From positions 28,501-92,500 of the forward strand of contig MCFG01000161.1 of the NCBI GenBank assembly GCA_002104895.1: a stretch of 64,000 nt of DNA. Direction: 5' to 3'. How positions within the stretch are numbered: position 1 is the stretch's first letter; each line of letters opens with the position of its first letter. This document shows positions 13,874-26,105 of the stretch, one piece after another. The DNA comes from Anaeromyces robustus (taxonomy: Eukaryota > Neocallimastigomycota > Neocallimastigomycetes > Neocallimastigales > Neocallimastigaceae). Below the pieces are notes generated by a model, which saw only the letters and a program-made list of their open reading frames with translations, did not search any database and had not been told where the DNA came from. The position numbers were made by a program, and so were the translations under genes.

Positions 13874-14828
13874 ATGAAAAGAAAGGATAATAGTAATAAT
13901 AATAATAATAATGGTGAAAAACCACCTTTTAAATTGGAAAGAGGTTCCAAAAGACAAAAAGCAGCTTATAGAGTTACTAAAAATCAAATAAAGGAACCTA
14001 TGAAAATTATGAAAGTAGAATGTCCTTGGAATCTTGTACCAAATAATAAAGATGATACAAAAAATACTAAAGGTAGAAAATATACGGTTTCTGTAGCTAT
14101 TCCAGGTTCAGTTATAGAAATTGCTCAATCTGCTGAACTTAGAACTTATCTTGCTGGTCAAATTGCACGTGCTGTTACCATATTTGAAGTCGATGAAGTT
14201 ATTATTTATAATGAAGATCCTACAAGAACTATGGAAAATTCAACATCAGGAGTTTATGAAGGTTCCAATAAACCTTCTGATCCAAATATTTTTTTAGCAC
14301 GTATTTTACAATATTTAGAAACACCATCTTATTTAAGAAAACTTTTATTCCCAGTTCATAAAGATTTACAATATACAGGACTTTTAAATCCTTTAGATGC
14401 ACCACATCATATGAGATTAGATGAAACCAGTTTATATAGAGAAGGTGTTACAATTGATAAACCTGTTAAACAAGGAGCAGGTAGTTTTGTTACTTGTGGA
14501 TTAAGAAAAGATGTTAAAATTGATAAACATATTAAACCAGGAGTTCGAGTTACCGTAGAACTTGATCTTGATCTTATAAATTCTAATGAAAATATTAAAA
14601 ATTATAAAGGTAAAGTCGTTTCACCACGTCAACCAAGAGAAAAACATGGACTTTATTGGGGTTATCAAATTCGTTTAGCTAAATCTATATCTGATGTATT
14701 TAAACAATCTTCTTTTGGTTCAAAAGCCAATTATGATTTAACTATAGGTATATCTGATCATGGTGATAATGCTTATACTACATGTGCTAAACTTTTATCC
14801 AATAATAGTGATAATAATAGTGATAATG

Positions 14829-14861
<33 letters not shown>

Positions 14862-15118
14862 GTGATGATGAAACTCTTAATAATATACCCAAAAAATTTA
14901 ATCATTTACTTATTGTTTTTGGTGGACAAGGAGGCATTGAAAATGCTGTAGAAGTTGATGAAAATATAAAAATTAATCGTAATGATACCAGATCTTTATT
15001 TGATCTTTATTTAAATACTTGTCCATATAAAGGTAGTCGTGCTATTCGTTTAGAAGAACAAATTTTAATTACTATGTCAACACTTAAAACTTTAATACAT
15101 GAAAAAGGAGCCAATTAA
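13874..15118 (+). CDS. SPOUT1: SPOUT-domain RNA methyltransferase (C9orf114/SPOUT1 family)
   Basis: Single exon, 414 residues. A Lys/Arg-rich N-terminus (with an Asn run at residues 8-13) precedes the catalytic region beginning KYTVSVAIPGSVIEIAQ. Conserved blocks follow: VDEVIIYNE, FLARILQYLETPSYLRK, LNPLDAPHHMR, EHG/KHGLYWGYQIRLA-type GKVVSPRQPREKHGLYWGY and the C-terminal knot region with LLIVFGGQGGIE. An OB-fold-like insertion lies at about residues 190-260, as in the family. The human protein (CENP-32) is an RNA methyltransferase also linked to spindle and centromere function; yeast has two homologues. A species-specific NSDN/DN repeat (about residues 312-332) interrupts the last part of the domain just before the knot. 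Start context caataATGaa. Confidence 0.93.
14811..14870 (+). repeat. In-frame GATAAT microsatellite encoding an Asp/Asn/Ser tract
   Basis: Repeats of GATAAT with interspersed AATAGT code for an NSDN/DNDN tract inside the SPOUT gene. The frame is kept because the unit length is a multiple of three. It lies in a loop between conserved blocks. Confidence 0.85.
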
Positions 15119-16031
15119 ATATTTAAAATTTTAAAAATTTTAAAATAAAAAAATTAACTATTTTTTTTTTTTTTTAGGATAGATAGATAGAATAGATCTA
15201 TAATTAAAAAATAAATAAATAATAATGATATATCACATTTAAAAAAAAGTAAAAAGGAGGACCCAAAAAAAAAAAGAAAATAGATAATTTTTTTTTATTA
15301 TACCAAAGAAAGAAAGAAAGAAAAAGAAAAAAGTTTTTTTTTATATATGTTTAATTTATTTTTAATAATAGTAATTATAAAGTAGTAAAATAAAAATAGT
15401 TAAAAAATATAAATATATATATGTATATCTATTTAAATTAATTTATTATATAATATTTAATAATAAAAAAATAAAAAATAAAAAAATAAAAAAAAATTGT
15501 AAAAAAAAAAAAATAAATCTATTTTATTTTTATGTATGTATATATTTTAAATATTTTAATTATAATTATAATTAAGTTTCTTTATGTTTTGTTTTTATAT
15601 TATATATAAAATAAACCATAAAAAATTTATATATAAATTTTTTTTTAATAAAAGTTTTAGTATATTATTACATATATTGTTTTTTTTTTTTTTTTCTTTT
15701 GAATAACCCCACATTTTTTAGTAAATAAAAAAATTTTTTATGGCACTATAAAAAAAACAAAGCTTTTTTTAATGTTTTGTTTTTTGGTTTGTTTTATTAA
15801 AAAAAAACTAAAAATAAAAATATTATTATTAATGTTTGATATGTATATACATATACATAAATAAACTATTAAAAAAAAAAAAGATAAATAATGTAAAAAA
15901 ATATAAAATGATAAAAACTATAAAATATAAAAATGTATATAAAAATCTTTGTTACAATAAAAAAAATTTTATTAAAAAAAAAAATAACCTGATATTTTTT
16001 TTTATGTAAATTTTTCATATAATATATAAAT

Positions 16032-16062
<31 letters not shown>

Positions 16063-16316
16063 GGGATTTATTATTAATTAGTTTATCACAAAATAACACA
16101 AATACCATAAAAATAGCATAAATAATAATAAAAACTAGATAATAATAAAAACAATAATAATAGTTTAATAGTAATAATTATAATAATAATAATAATAATA
16201 TTTTTTTAGGTATGATTATTAATAAAAAGAAAAATTTGGAACCAATAAAGCTAAAGAGTTTAATTATTTATCTTATTTTTTTTATTTAAAGATTAATAAA
16301 TAAATAAATAAATAAT

Positions 16317-16347
<31 letters not shown>

Positions 16348-16874
16348 TGAAGTAAATAAATAAATAAAATAAAATAAAATAAAATAAAATAAAATAAAAT
16401 AAAATAAAATAAAATAAAATAAAATAAAATAAAATAAAATAAAATAAAATAAATTTTTATATATGATTTTGTAAAGATATATTTTTAATCTATTTTAATA
16501 TATTATCTCATAATATTAATTTATATATTAAAATATAATATTATTAATGGTTTTTTCCTTTAATTATTTTTTATTTTTAATTTTTGATTTTATTATCTTA
16601 AAGATTAAATCTTAAAATTTTAATATAAATAATAAGATTTATATAGAAAAAAAAAAAATTTTTTTAGTATTTTATTATTATTATTAATTCTTTTTTTATT
16701 TTTCTTTTTCTATCCTTTTAATTTATATAATATAATTTATATAATTTAAAAATATATATTATAAATATATATTTTTTTATAAATTTATAAATAAATAATT
16801 AAGTAAAAATAAAAATAAATTTAAATATAAATATAAATATAAAAATATAAATATAAATAAATAAATTAGTAAAA
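15119..16874. other. Intergenic A/T spacer with a long AAAAT array
   Basis: No gene is visible. It contains A/T homopolymers, a TA array near 16030-16050, TTA and TAAA repeats, and the AAAAT pentanucleotide array listed separately. The last 100 bases before 16875 are AAATAT/AAATAA-rich leader. Confidence 0.7.
16362..16452. repeat. AAAAT pentanucleotide array
   Basis: About 18 uninterrupted copies of AAAAT, preceded by an AAAT array from about 16290. It lies in the 5' flank of the riboflavin kinase gene. Confidence 0.9.
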
Positions 16875-17165
16875 ATGACTGAAAGACAATTAATTGTTGG
16901 TCCAGAAACTGTTGAAAAACCATATCCAGTTTATTTAAAAGGTGAAATTACTAAAGGTTTTGGTCGTGGTAGTCGTGAACTCGGTGTTCCAACTGGTAAA
17001 TTTATTTTATTTTTTTTTCTATGAAAAAAAAAATAATGGATATTAAATTATATAATACTTTTTTTTTTATAAAAAAAAATAATATATAATTATATATATT
17101 ATCAATAATATATACTTATGAAAATATTTTTTTACAATTAAAAAAAAAAATAATCAATAAACTTA

Positions 17166-17196
<31 letters not shown>

Positions 17197-18352
17197 CACT
17201 ATTATTATCATTATCATTATTTTTTTTAATAATATTAGCTAATTTACCACAAGATGTTGCTGATAGTGCAGCTTCTGTTTTAGAAACTGGTGTTTATTAT
17301 GGTTGGGCTAGAGCTTGTCATACTGATAAAGTTTACCCAATGGTTATGAGTTATGGTTGGAATCCATTTTACAAAAATGAAAAACGTTCAGCAGTAATTA
17401 TATTATTTAATTAATAAATTAATTAATAATAATAATAATAATAATGATAAAAGATAATAGATATATCCATTTAATTATTGTATATATAAAATATAATATT
17501 TTAAGCATTCAATTATTATTATTATTATTATTTTAATGAAAAAAAAATGTTAATTAAATTATATTAAAATCATTATTATATTATATCATATTATATTATT
17601 ATATTATTATATATTATATTCTCTGTAATAAATATTGTACAAAATTATCTATTGACGACCTATCTCTCTACATATAAAAAAAATAAAAAAGGAAGTACAT
17701 TTAATTAATACTTTCCCAGAAGATTTTTATGGTGAAGAATTAAGAGTTATCGTTCTTAGTTATATTCGTCCAGAATTAAATTACACTACTTTAGGTAAAA
17801 AAAAAAATAATGATATAATTGTAATAAAAAATAATATAATAAAAAATAATATATATAAGTGATTTTAAAAAATTCTTTTTATTATATGTATCTAAATATA
17901 TATTATATTCTTTTTTTTTTTTTTTCAATTAAATTCGAAATGTAATTAACTTTATTATTTTTTTATTCAACTACATAATAAATTTATAATAATATTATAT
18001 TTTTTTATTATATTTTATTCTATTGTACATATATTATTTATATACATATATATATAATTTATCCTACAAAAACAATTCAACTGGAAAATTTTTTTCGGGA
18101 ATAATTAAATAAAAATATAATAATAATAATTAAAATAATATTAATAATAATAATGAAAATTCAATAATTTCAAAATTTTAAAAATTTATAATTATTATTA
18201 TTATTATTATTTTTTAAAAAATATCGTATATATACATATATATATTAGACGCATTAATTAAGGATATTATGTTTGATATTGAAGTCAGTAAACATAGTCT
18301 TGAAAGAGAAGATTATTTAAAATACAGTAAAGATGACTTTTTCAAAGATTAA
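16875..18352 (+). CDS. FMN1: Riboflavin kinase (FMN synthesis), 4 exons
   Basis: Exons 16875-16995, 17239-17393, 17692-17794 and 18249-18352 join in frame to 160 residues, the size of monofunctional eukaryotic riboflavin kinases (about 155). The enzyme phosphorylates riboflavin with ATP to FMN in the cytosol. Family signatures visible: [18 protein letters not shown] (the PTAN metal/ATP-binding motif is split by intron 1), [27 protein letters not shown] and the C-terminal [20 protein letters not shown]. There is no fused FAD synthetase or phosphatase domain. Introns are 243, 298 and 454 bases of A/T sequence, large relative to the exons. Start context taaaaATGac. Confidence 0.95.
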
Positions 18353-18741
18353 AGAAAAATAAAATAAAAAAAGACAAAAAAAAAAAAAAAGACTAATAAC
18401 CATAATAATCTATAATATATAAATAAATAGTAATAATAAAAATAATTTATTTATATTTATAATTTATATATAAACTTTCCAAATAAAAACAAAAATAAAA
18501 TAAAAAAAAATAACAATAATATATAAATTAAATAATTAAAATTATCCATAAATATATATAATAAAATAATAAAATAACAAAAATATTTTTTTTTGTAATA
18601 TATCCTATAAATTATATAAGTTAAAAAAAAAATAAAAATAAAAATAAAATAAAATAAAATAAAAATAAAATAAAAATAAAAAAATAAAAATAAAAAAATT
18701 ACAATAATAATAATTGATTATATCGTCCTTTTTTCTCTCTC

Positions 18742-18772
<31 letters not shown>

Positions 18773-19475
18773 GAAAAACACATAAATTATATATATAAAT
18801 TATTAAATTATTACATGAATATATATATATTTTTTATTTTATTTTTTTTTTTTTTTGTATATTGTGTTTTTTATTGTTAAATGATTTATTAATAATAAAA
18901 AAAAAAAAAAAAAAAAAAAAAAAAGATGTATTAATGTATATATATTATAGGTTTGGTATTTAAATAAATAAATAAATATAATAATAATATAGTAGAAAAA
19001 GAAAAGAAAAAGAAAAAAATGTGTGTATCATCATTGATATTTATTATATTATAAAAAAGATGAAGAAAAAAAAAAAATTAAATACTAAAATACTAAAGAA
19101 TTAAAAATTAAAATATATATAAAATTTTTAAAACTATATAATTAATTAGAATTTACTTACAAAATAAAGAAAAAGAAAATTAAACAAAAAAAAAATTTAC
19201 TTATTATTAAAGATTACTTATTAATTAATTAATTAATTATATGATTATTATTATTAATTACTATTATTATTAATTATTATTATTATAATTTTGTCAATTT
19301 TTTTTTTGTAAATCTTATTATTATTGTTATTATATATATATATATATTTTCTATTTCATTCAATTTTTTTTTTTCAATTTTTCAATTTATTATTATTATT
19401 ATTATTTTCTTTTTTTTTTTTTTTTTTAATTTTTTTTAATTTTTTTTTTAGTTTTTTTCATTATAATTTTAAATC
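18353..19475. other. Intergenic region between convergent genes
   Basis: Shared 3' flank of the riboflavin kinase (+) and PRP6 (-) genes. It contains AATAAA signals on both strands, AAAATA arrays (18625-18700), poly-T and poly-A runs (18745-18760, 18899-18924) and TTAA/ATT repeats near 19215-19400. No gene is visible. Confidence 0.7.
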
Positions 19476-22250
19476 TTATAAAGTATTTGAGATATGACTG
19501 GTAACTTCTAATAAAATTTGTTCCGTAGATTTACCAACATTTTTCATATCTTTTGAAATTTTACACCAAAGTTCTCCATGATGAGGTTCAGCTTCAACAC
19601 ATCGTTTAATAACATCTAATTGTTTTGGGGAATCTCCATGTTGCATTTCAAATTTTAAATACCATGCCCAATGATCTCCTATATCGGCATCGGTTTTAAC
19701 AGCTCGATTAAACCAATTACGTGCTTTTTCTACTTTTCTTTCAGCCCAGAATAATCGAGCTACCGTAACAATAACTTGTGGATGATTATCTGTTTTTTTC
19801 AAGGCATCCGTTGAACGTGATTTACGTTGTGGTCTTGGTTCCATTAAAATAGCTTCACTCCAAAGTAATCCAGAAGTTGGACATTCTTGAAGGGCTTTAG
19901 CAATTAATGCTTTTGCCATACTTGTATTACCACTACGATTTTCTAAACGTACTGCTTCACACCAAAGTTCTGGTATTTTTGGATTTAATAAACGTCCCTT
20001 TTCTAAGGTGGCTCTTGCTTTAATTAAATATCCGGCTTGTTCTTCTAAACGTGAGGTTAATAACCATAAAGGTATAGATTTTGGACAATTTTTTAAACCT
20101 TTATTATAAGTTTGTCTAGCTTCAGATATTTTTTTTAAATCATCTTGATAAATTTGACCATAAATCATCCAAAGTTTATCAAATTTTGGATATTTAATGA
20201 CAGCTGTTTTCAATAAATCTAAAGCGGCTTCATATTCTTTTAATTGACGTTCTAGGACAACAGATTTCATCCATACTCTTTCCGTAGAAGCCGATTCTCT
20301 TGCATTTTCTAAAAGGATTCTAGCTCTAGAATGTTCCCCATTTTCACTTTCTAATTTAATAGCAGCTAACCAAATTTGTTCTGAATTTGGATTGGCTCTA
20401 AAGGCTTCTTCTAATATACCACGAGCGCCATCAATATCTCCTGCAAGCCATTTTTCTTTAGCTCCCATAAGCCAAAGTACTTCTGCTTGTGGACAATGTT
20501 TGACAGCACGTTGTAATAATTCTTCTAATTGTTCTCGTGTACCATGTGCTTTTTCTAAAAAGGCGGCTCTACGCCATATAGATTTTTTATTTGGAAATTC
20601 TTTTAAGGCATAGGCATAGATAGCACGTGCTGTTTCATAGGTACCATGAGCAATACAACTTTCTGCATCTTCCATCCAGGTGGCCTTTTTATCCTCCTCT
20701 TCTAATCCTAACCCAATAGTATTCCGTATAATGGCTTGACAGGTAGAAACATGTTCTTCTTCTTCACATTTTTCTGCTTCCTTTAACCATTGTTCTCGAT
20801 CTAAAATATTACTAGAAATAGAGAATTTTTTAAAGGAATTCTTGATAATTTTATCTAATCTTTCTTCATTACCTTGTTCTTCTTCTAATCTTGCGGCGGC
20901 AATATAAAGTTCAAAACTGGTTGGAAGAAGTCTACCCGCTTTATTAAGAATGGCTTTGGCATTGGTATAATCTTTTTCTAAACGAGCAAAAGCTAACCAT
21001 AATTCTACTGAAAGTGGTACACATTCTACAGCACGAGAAAGTAAAATTTTGGCATCATTGGGATCTTCTTCCATAGAAATAGCTGTTTTCCATAATTTAA
21101 CAGAATTTGGAATAAATTCTAAGGAACGACGTATTACTCTTTTTTTATTTCTAACTTCAGTTTCAAGGGACATCGCTCTTAACCATAATCTTACAGATTG
21201 TGGTATATGTTTTACAGCATTAGCTAATATAATTTTAGCATTATCCACATTATTAAGACGAGCCGCTTCCAGCCAAACATCTTCACTTTTAGGACATTCT
21301 TCACAACCTTTTCCTATAATATCTCTTGCAGCTACAATTTTACCTGCAAATTCTTCTAAACGAGCAGCAGCAATCCAACCTGGTGCATTTTTGGGATTAG
21401 TGGTAATGACAGATTTTAAAAGCATTCTTGCCTTTTTCATATCACTAATTTCTGCATCACTTTTAACAACGACACTATTTAAATCTGTTAAATAACCTTT
21501 AGGATCAATGGTCGTTTGACCTGTAACAGAATCAGAAATTTGATCTAATTTAATACCTAATACTTTATCACGAGCTCTACCAAATTGTTCAAAATCTGTA
21601 GTAGAAGAAGAAGTAGAAGCTGAAATAGAATCTGCTGGTGTAGTTAATCCACCATAAAGTTGTTGTCTTGAATCTAATTGAGAAACATATTCTGTACTTT
21701 GAGTAGCACTTCTCAAAACAGAATCAGGTACAGGGGTATATCTTTCTCTCATATTATTTTGTGCAGATTTTCTACTTTTTTTTCTAACTAAATCTCCTAC
21801 TTCTGGTATATTATTCCATTCATCATCTGTAATGGTGGAAAGACCACGTTTAAGATCAGCAAATTGTTGTTGAATTTTTGGTCTTTCTGCACGAAATTTT
21901 AATAATTCTTGACGTTCTCTTTCTTCACGTCTTTTCTTTCTTCTTTCATCCATTTTTTTATCAATTTCACCGTAAATCTGATCGGCTTCTTCATCATCAG
22001 CTTCATATGGAGCTGTAGCAAAAAGACCGGTTTCATTATCTAAATCTTGATTATCTCCTCCATCTTCTTCATTTTGTTCATCTTTAAATTTTTCTGCTTG
22101 AGCTGGTGTAATTTCTGACATTTCACGAGCTGGACCAATATCTGAACGAGTTGTAAAACCCGTTGCCCCTCTACCTAAACCTGCAACATAATTAGGTGGG
22201 GCTTGTCTTTGCATAAAATCTTTTACAACACTTGATTGAAATTGCCACAT
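19476..22250 (-). CDS. PRP6: Pre-mRNA splicing factor PRP6 (U4/U6.U5 tri-snRNP)
   Basis: Single exon, 924 residues; human PRPF6 has 941 and yeast Prp6 899. The PRP1 N-terminal domain is recognisable by YVAGLGRGATGFTTRSDIG (about residues 22-40) and PEVGDLVRKK. From about residue 270 to the end the protein is a tandem array of HAT/TPR-type helical repeats with the recurring pattern of SVRLWLRA, SVELWLAFARLE and SEQIWLAAIKLE. Prp6 bridges U5 and U4/U6 particles in the nucleus and is needed for tri-snRNP assembly. An acidic segment (about 54-90) and a basic Glu/Arg helix (about 98-125) lie between the N-terminal domain and the repeats. Unlike other long genes here it has no intron. It overlaps no other supported gene. 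Confidence 0.96.
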   Translation of the reverse strand: MWQFQSSVVKDFMQRQAPPNYVAGLGRGATGFTTRSDIGPAREMSEITPAQAEKFKDEQNEEDGGDNQDLDNETGLFATAPYEADDEEADQIYGEIDKKMDERRKKRREERERQELLKFRAERPKIQQQFADLKRGLSTITDDEWNNIPEVGDLVRKKSRKSAQNNMRERYTPVPDSVLRSATQSTEYVSQLDSRQQLYGGLTTPADSISASTSSSTTDFEQFGRARDKVLGIKLDQISDSVTGQTTIDPKGYLTDLNSVVVKSDAEISDMKKARMLLKSVITTNPKNAPGWIAAARLEEFAGKIVAARDIIGKGCEECPKSEDVWLEAARLNNVDNAKIILANAVKHIPQSVRLWLRAMSLETEVRNKKRVIRRSLEFIPNSVKLWKTAISMEEDPNDAKILLSRAVECVPLSVELWLAFARLEKDYTNAKAILNKAGRLLPTSFELYIAAARLEEEQGNEERLDKIIKNSFKKFSISSNILDREQWLKEAEKCEEEEHVSTCQAIIRNTIGLGLEEEDKKATWMEDAESCIAHGTYETARAIYAYALKEFPNKKSIWRRAAFLEKAHGTREQLEELLQRAVKHCPQAEVLWLMGAKEKWLAGDIDGARGILEEAFRANPNSEQIWLAAIKLESENGEHSRARILLENARESASTERVWMKSVVLERQLKEYEAALDLLKTAVIKYPKFDKLWMIYGQIYQDDLKKISEARQTYNKGLKNCPKSIPLWLLTSRLEEQAGYLIKARATLEKGRLLNPKIPELWCEAVRLENRSGNTSMAKALIAKALQECPTSGLLWSEAILMEPRPQRKSRSTDALKKTDNHPQVIVTVARLFWAERKVEKARNWFNRAVKTDADIGDHWAWYLKFEMQHGDSPKQLDVIKRCVEAEPHHGELWCKISKDMKNVGKSTEQILLEVTSHISNTL

Positions 22251-24836
22251 ATTGATTATTTTATTTTTATTTTACTTTTACTTTATATTTTAATTAATTT
22301 AATTTAATTTTAAAAAAGTGAATTATTTAATTTAATAAAAGGTTTTTATTGTGATTAACGTTAAATATTGAATTGATGTAAAATTATTATTTAAATTTAT
22401 ATTTATATATGAAAATGTATATATAATATGATAAAATAAAATTATATAAAATAAGAAAAAAAGTAATAATTTATCTTTTGATATTATTTAAATCAATTGA
22501 AAAAATTAATAAATTAAAATAAGTATTGATTCTTTTTTTTTTATTTTAATAAATTGGTATATATAAATATTTTTTGATGGATTTCCAATCCTTGAAAATA
22601 TAATTTTATTTTATTTTTTCTTTTTTTTCTACAATGAAATGATTTTTGATAAATTGAATTGAAAAATATAAAAATACTTTTTTATATATTTATAAAACTT
22701 TAATATTATTTTACTTTTATTTTTCAACTTGATATATTTTACTTTGATTAAATTTAAATCCTGATGATTAAAATTATAGATAATATATAAATTGAATGGA
22801 ATTACAATTTTTATATGTATAAATAAATTATGAATTATATATTAATAATGAAAATAAATTAAATAAATAAAACAAATTATATAATGTTTTTTCCTGACAA
22901 ATCTAGTTAATTATTCTTATTTTGATAATAATCGTTGATTATAATAAAAAAATAAATTATTCTTTAATTTTCTTTTTCTTTTTTTTTTTTTTTGAAATTT
23001 AAAATTTAATTATTTAAAATTAAATTTTAATATTAAATCATAGAAAAAAAAAATTATAATATATATTTTTTCTTATTAATTTTTATGATTATTTTATACT
23101 TTATGGTTAATAATTATCAATAAAGATTTAAAGATTTATAAATCATAAAAAAATTTTTTATATTAATAATTATTATTAATAAAAATAATATTCATTTTTT
23201 ACTTAGATTATTCTTTTTTTTTTTTATTATATATAAATTTTTAATATATTTCTAATTAAATATAAAAATATAAAATGAAAATAAAAATAAAAAAAAAAAA
23301 AATTATAAAAATTATAATATATTTATAATTTTTATAATAAATACAAATCATCATTAATTATATGATAATAATGAATATGAATAATATTAATGATTATTAT
23401 TATTATTATAAAATTCAACATACAAAAATAAAAAATAAAAATAGAAATAAAAATAAAAAAAGATAATTATATAATAAGAAAAAGACTTTCATTATATTAA
23501 TAAAAATAAGTATTTTTTTTTTTTCATATTTTTTTATTTTTATCTTCCCATAATTTTATAATATTTATTTAATATTATATTATATAAATATTTATTTAAT
23601 ATCATATTATATAAATATTTATTTAATATTATATTATATAAATATTTATTGACATCTTTTTAACTAAGGAATTTCATAAGATTAAGTAATAAATTATAAT
23701 AATTATAAAGCAAAGAGAAAGACATATATATATATATTATTTTCTATTATATAAAGTTTTTTGATATATTTTATATCTTAATTGATAAGAAATGCAAAAA
23801 TAAATATATATATTATATATTTATTGATAAAAGAATATAAATTATTGAAATTTTATTCTTAAACAACATTGAAATGGAATTAAAAATTTAGATATATAGA
23901 TATATTTAATTAAAATAAAAATAATATTCCAAGTATATATATACCATTATTACTAATATTTTATTAATGTTTTATTTTTATTTTATTTTATTTTATTTTA
24001 TTAATGTTTTATTTTATTTTATTTTATCTTATTTTACTTTAGTTTATTCAATTAATTTATTTTATTCTATTCTATTTTTTTTTTTTACTTTAGCTTTTTA
24101 ATTGTTAGGAAAATACTTTTAATAATATAAAAAAACAAAATTAAAAATAAAAAATAATAAAAATTGATAATAAAATAATAAAATAATAATAGCTATCTTT
24201 AATGTTACACAAAATAAAAATACTATGATTTTCTTTCTTTTTATTTTTTTTTGCCTACTCAAATATTTTTTAAAGTATATGATTCTATCTAAATTATTGT
24301 TTTTAATAAACTAATAAAAAAAAATAAAATAAAATATTTTCCTTTCTTTACTTTTTCTTTTTTCTTTTTTAACTTTTCTTTTATTTATTTATTTAATTTT
24401 TTTTTCATTATATATTATAGATTTTAATATTTTTTGTATAAAATTGTATTATTATTAAACATTAACACAAAAAAATAAAAAAAAAAATATTAAAATAAAT
24501 AATATATAATAAACAATAAAAAAAAAAAAGTTGTAAAAATAATTTAATAAATAAATAAATTAGAATTATAGAGATAGATTTCTATTTATATTACAAATTT
24601 GAAATATTTAAAATATTATTATTAATAATAATAATATAATTTCATTATTTTAAATAATATTTTCATTTTTTTTTTTTTTTTCATTCTAATGATAAATATT
24701 AATAAATTACTAATGATTTTTTTTGTTTTTGTTTTTGTTTTGTTTACTGTACATATATATTATTTATTTAATTATCTTTTTTTTTTTTCTATACATTCTA
24801 AATATTTAAATATAAAATAATTATACTTTTTTTTTT

Positions 24837-24922
24837 CTTTCTTTTCTTTTCTTTTCTTTTCTTTTCTTTTGATCTATATTCTATATTTAAATACTTTTTT
24901 TTTTTCTTTTCTTTTCTTTTTT
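24837..24922. repeat. CTTTT pyrimidine array
   Basis: A run of TTTCTTTTCTTTT units, broken by a short AT-rich segment (about 24869-24892) and resuming after it. The strand is pure pyrimidine over each block. Confidence 0.8.
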
Positions 24923-25192
24923 AACTCTTTTTTACCTTAAAAAAAGTAAATATTATAATATAAATATTTAATATATATATATATACTTCTATATAAAAAA
25001 TATCTATATTTAAAATATTTATTTTTTTTTTTTTTATTATTTTTATTATTATTATTTTTTTTATTTTTATTATTTTTAAATAATTATTAATATAATTTAT
25101 GTAAATATACTTTTTTCTTTTTCTTTTCTTTTTTTTTTTTAAAAATATTCTATTCTATTTTATTCTAGTTTTTTGTTTGTTTGTTTGTTTGT

Positions 25193-25246
25193 TTGTTTGT
25201 TTAATTTTATTTTAAATAATATTTTAAAATAAAATTAAACAAACAA
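25193..25246. repeat. Long perfect inverted repeat, 24-bp arms, 6-base loop
   Basis: Arms 25193-25216 and 25223-25246 are exact reverse complements (TTGTTTGTTTAATT... against ...AATTAAACAAACAA). The left arm merges with a TTTG array. It could fold into a hairpin in RNA or a cruciform in DNA. Confidence 0.9.
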
Positions 25247-26105
25247 TCATACATACTATTCTATTTAATATATTTTCTTTGAATAAATAAAATAAAATAT
25301 TGTATGAAAAAAAAAATTGTTTTTATAAAAATAAATATATAAAACTAAGTTGAAATGTTAAACTATAAAATTATAAATATAAATTGTATTTTAAATTTTT
25401 TTTTTTTTTTCATTTGTTTAATTAAAAAAAAAAAAAATTTAATAGCTGATTTTCGTTTCTCTTTTCTCTTTTTCTCTTTTTATTTTTTTTTTTATTTTTT
25501 TTTTTTTGTTATTGCTTCTTTTTTATTTTTGTTTTGATTTTTTTTTTTTTTTTTTGTTTAGATTTTACAATAATAATATTTTTATTGTTTAAATTTAAAT
25601 TAATTTTATATCAAATATTTTAAATATTTAAATAATTATTAAATAGATAAAACATTTGATTACTTTTATAATAAAAATGATTTTATTTTTTTTATTATAA
25701 ATATAATAAGAAAAAAAAAAGTTTTTTTTTATTATTACTATTATTATTATTATTATTTTTTTTTCTAACGTTTTTATCAAAAATTAAAAAAAAAATAATA
25801 ATAATATAATAAAAAAAAAGAACTTTTTTCTTTTTTTATACTTATTTAAATATTTTTTAATATGAGAAAAAAAATATTTATTTTTATATTCTATGAAATA
25901 AATATATATATATATATTATAAAAAAAAAAAATTCTATATGATTTATATATAATTTAATTTATATAAAAATTTTCCATTTTCTATAAATCAAAAGAATTT
26001 TTTTTTTTTTTATTTTTTTCTTTTTTATTTTAATAGTTATTTATGATAACGTTTTATTTATAATTTATAGATATTAATGATTTCTTTTTATTTATTTAAT
26101 TTAAA

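Larger units (their letters stand above)
22251..26105. other. Intergenic desert
   Basis: About 3.9 kb of A/T sequence between two minus-strand genes. It contains an ATATTTATTTAAT-type tandem stretch (about 23555-23650), TTTTA pentamers (23970-24050), a CTTTT array (24837-24920), poly-T runs and the TTTG array leading into the palindrome at 25193-25246. No exon-like sequence was seen. Confidence 0.65.

Noticed and set aside
20392-21495. Plus-strand frames opposite PRP6
   Set aside because: They are shadows of the PRP6 repeat codons on the other strand. PRP6 itself is unmistakable.
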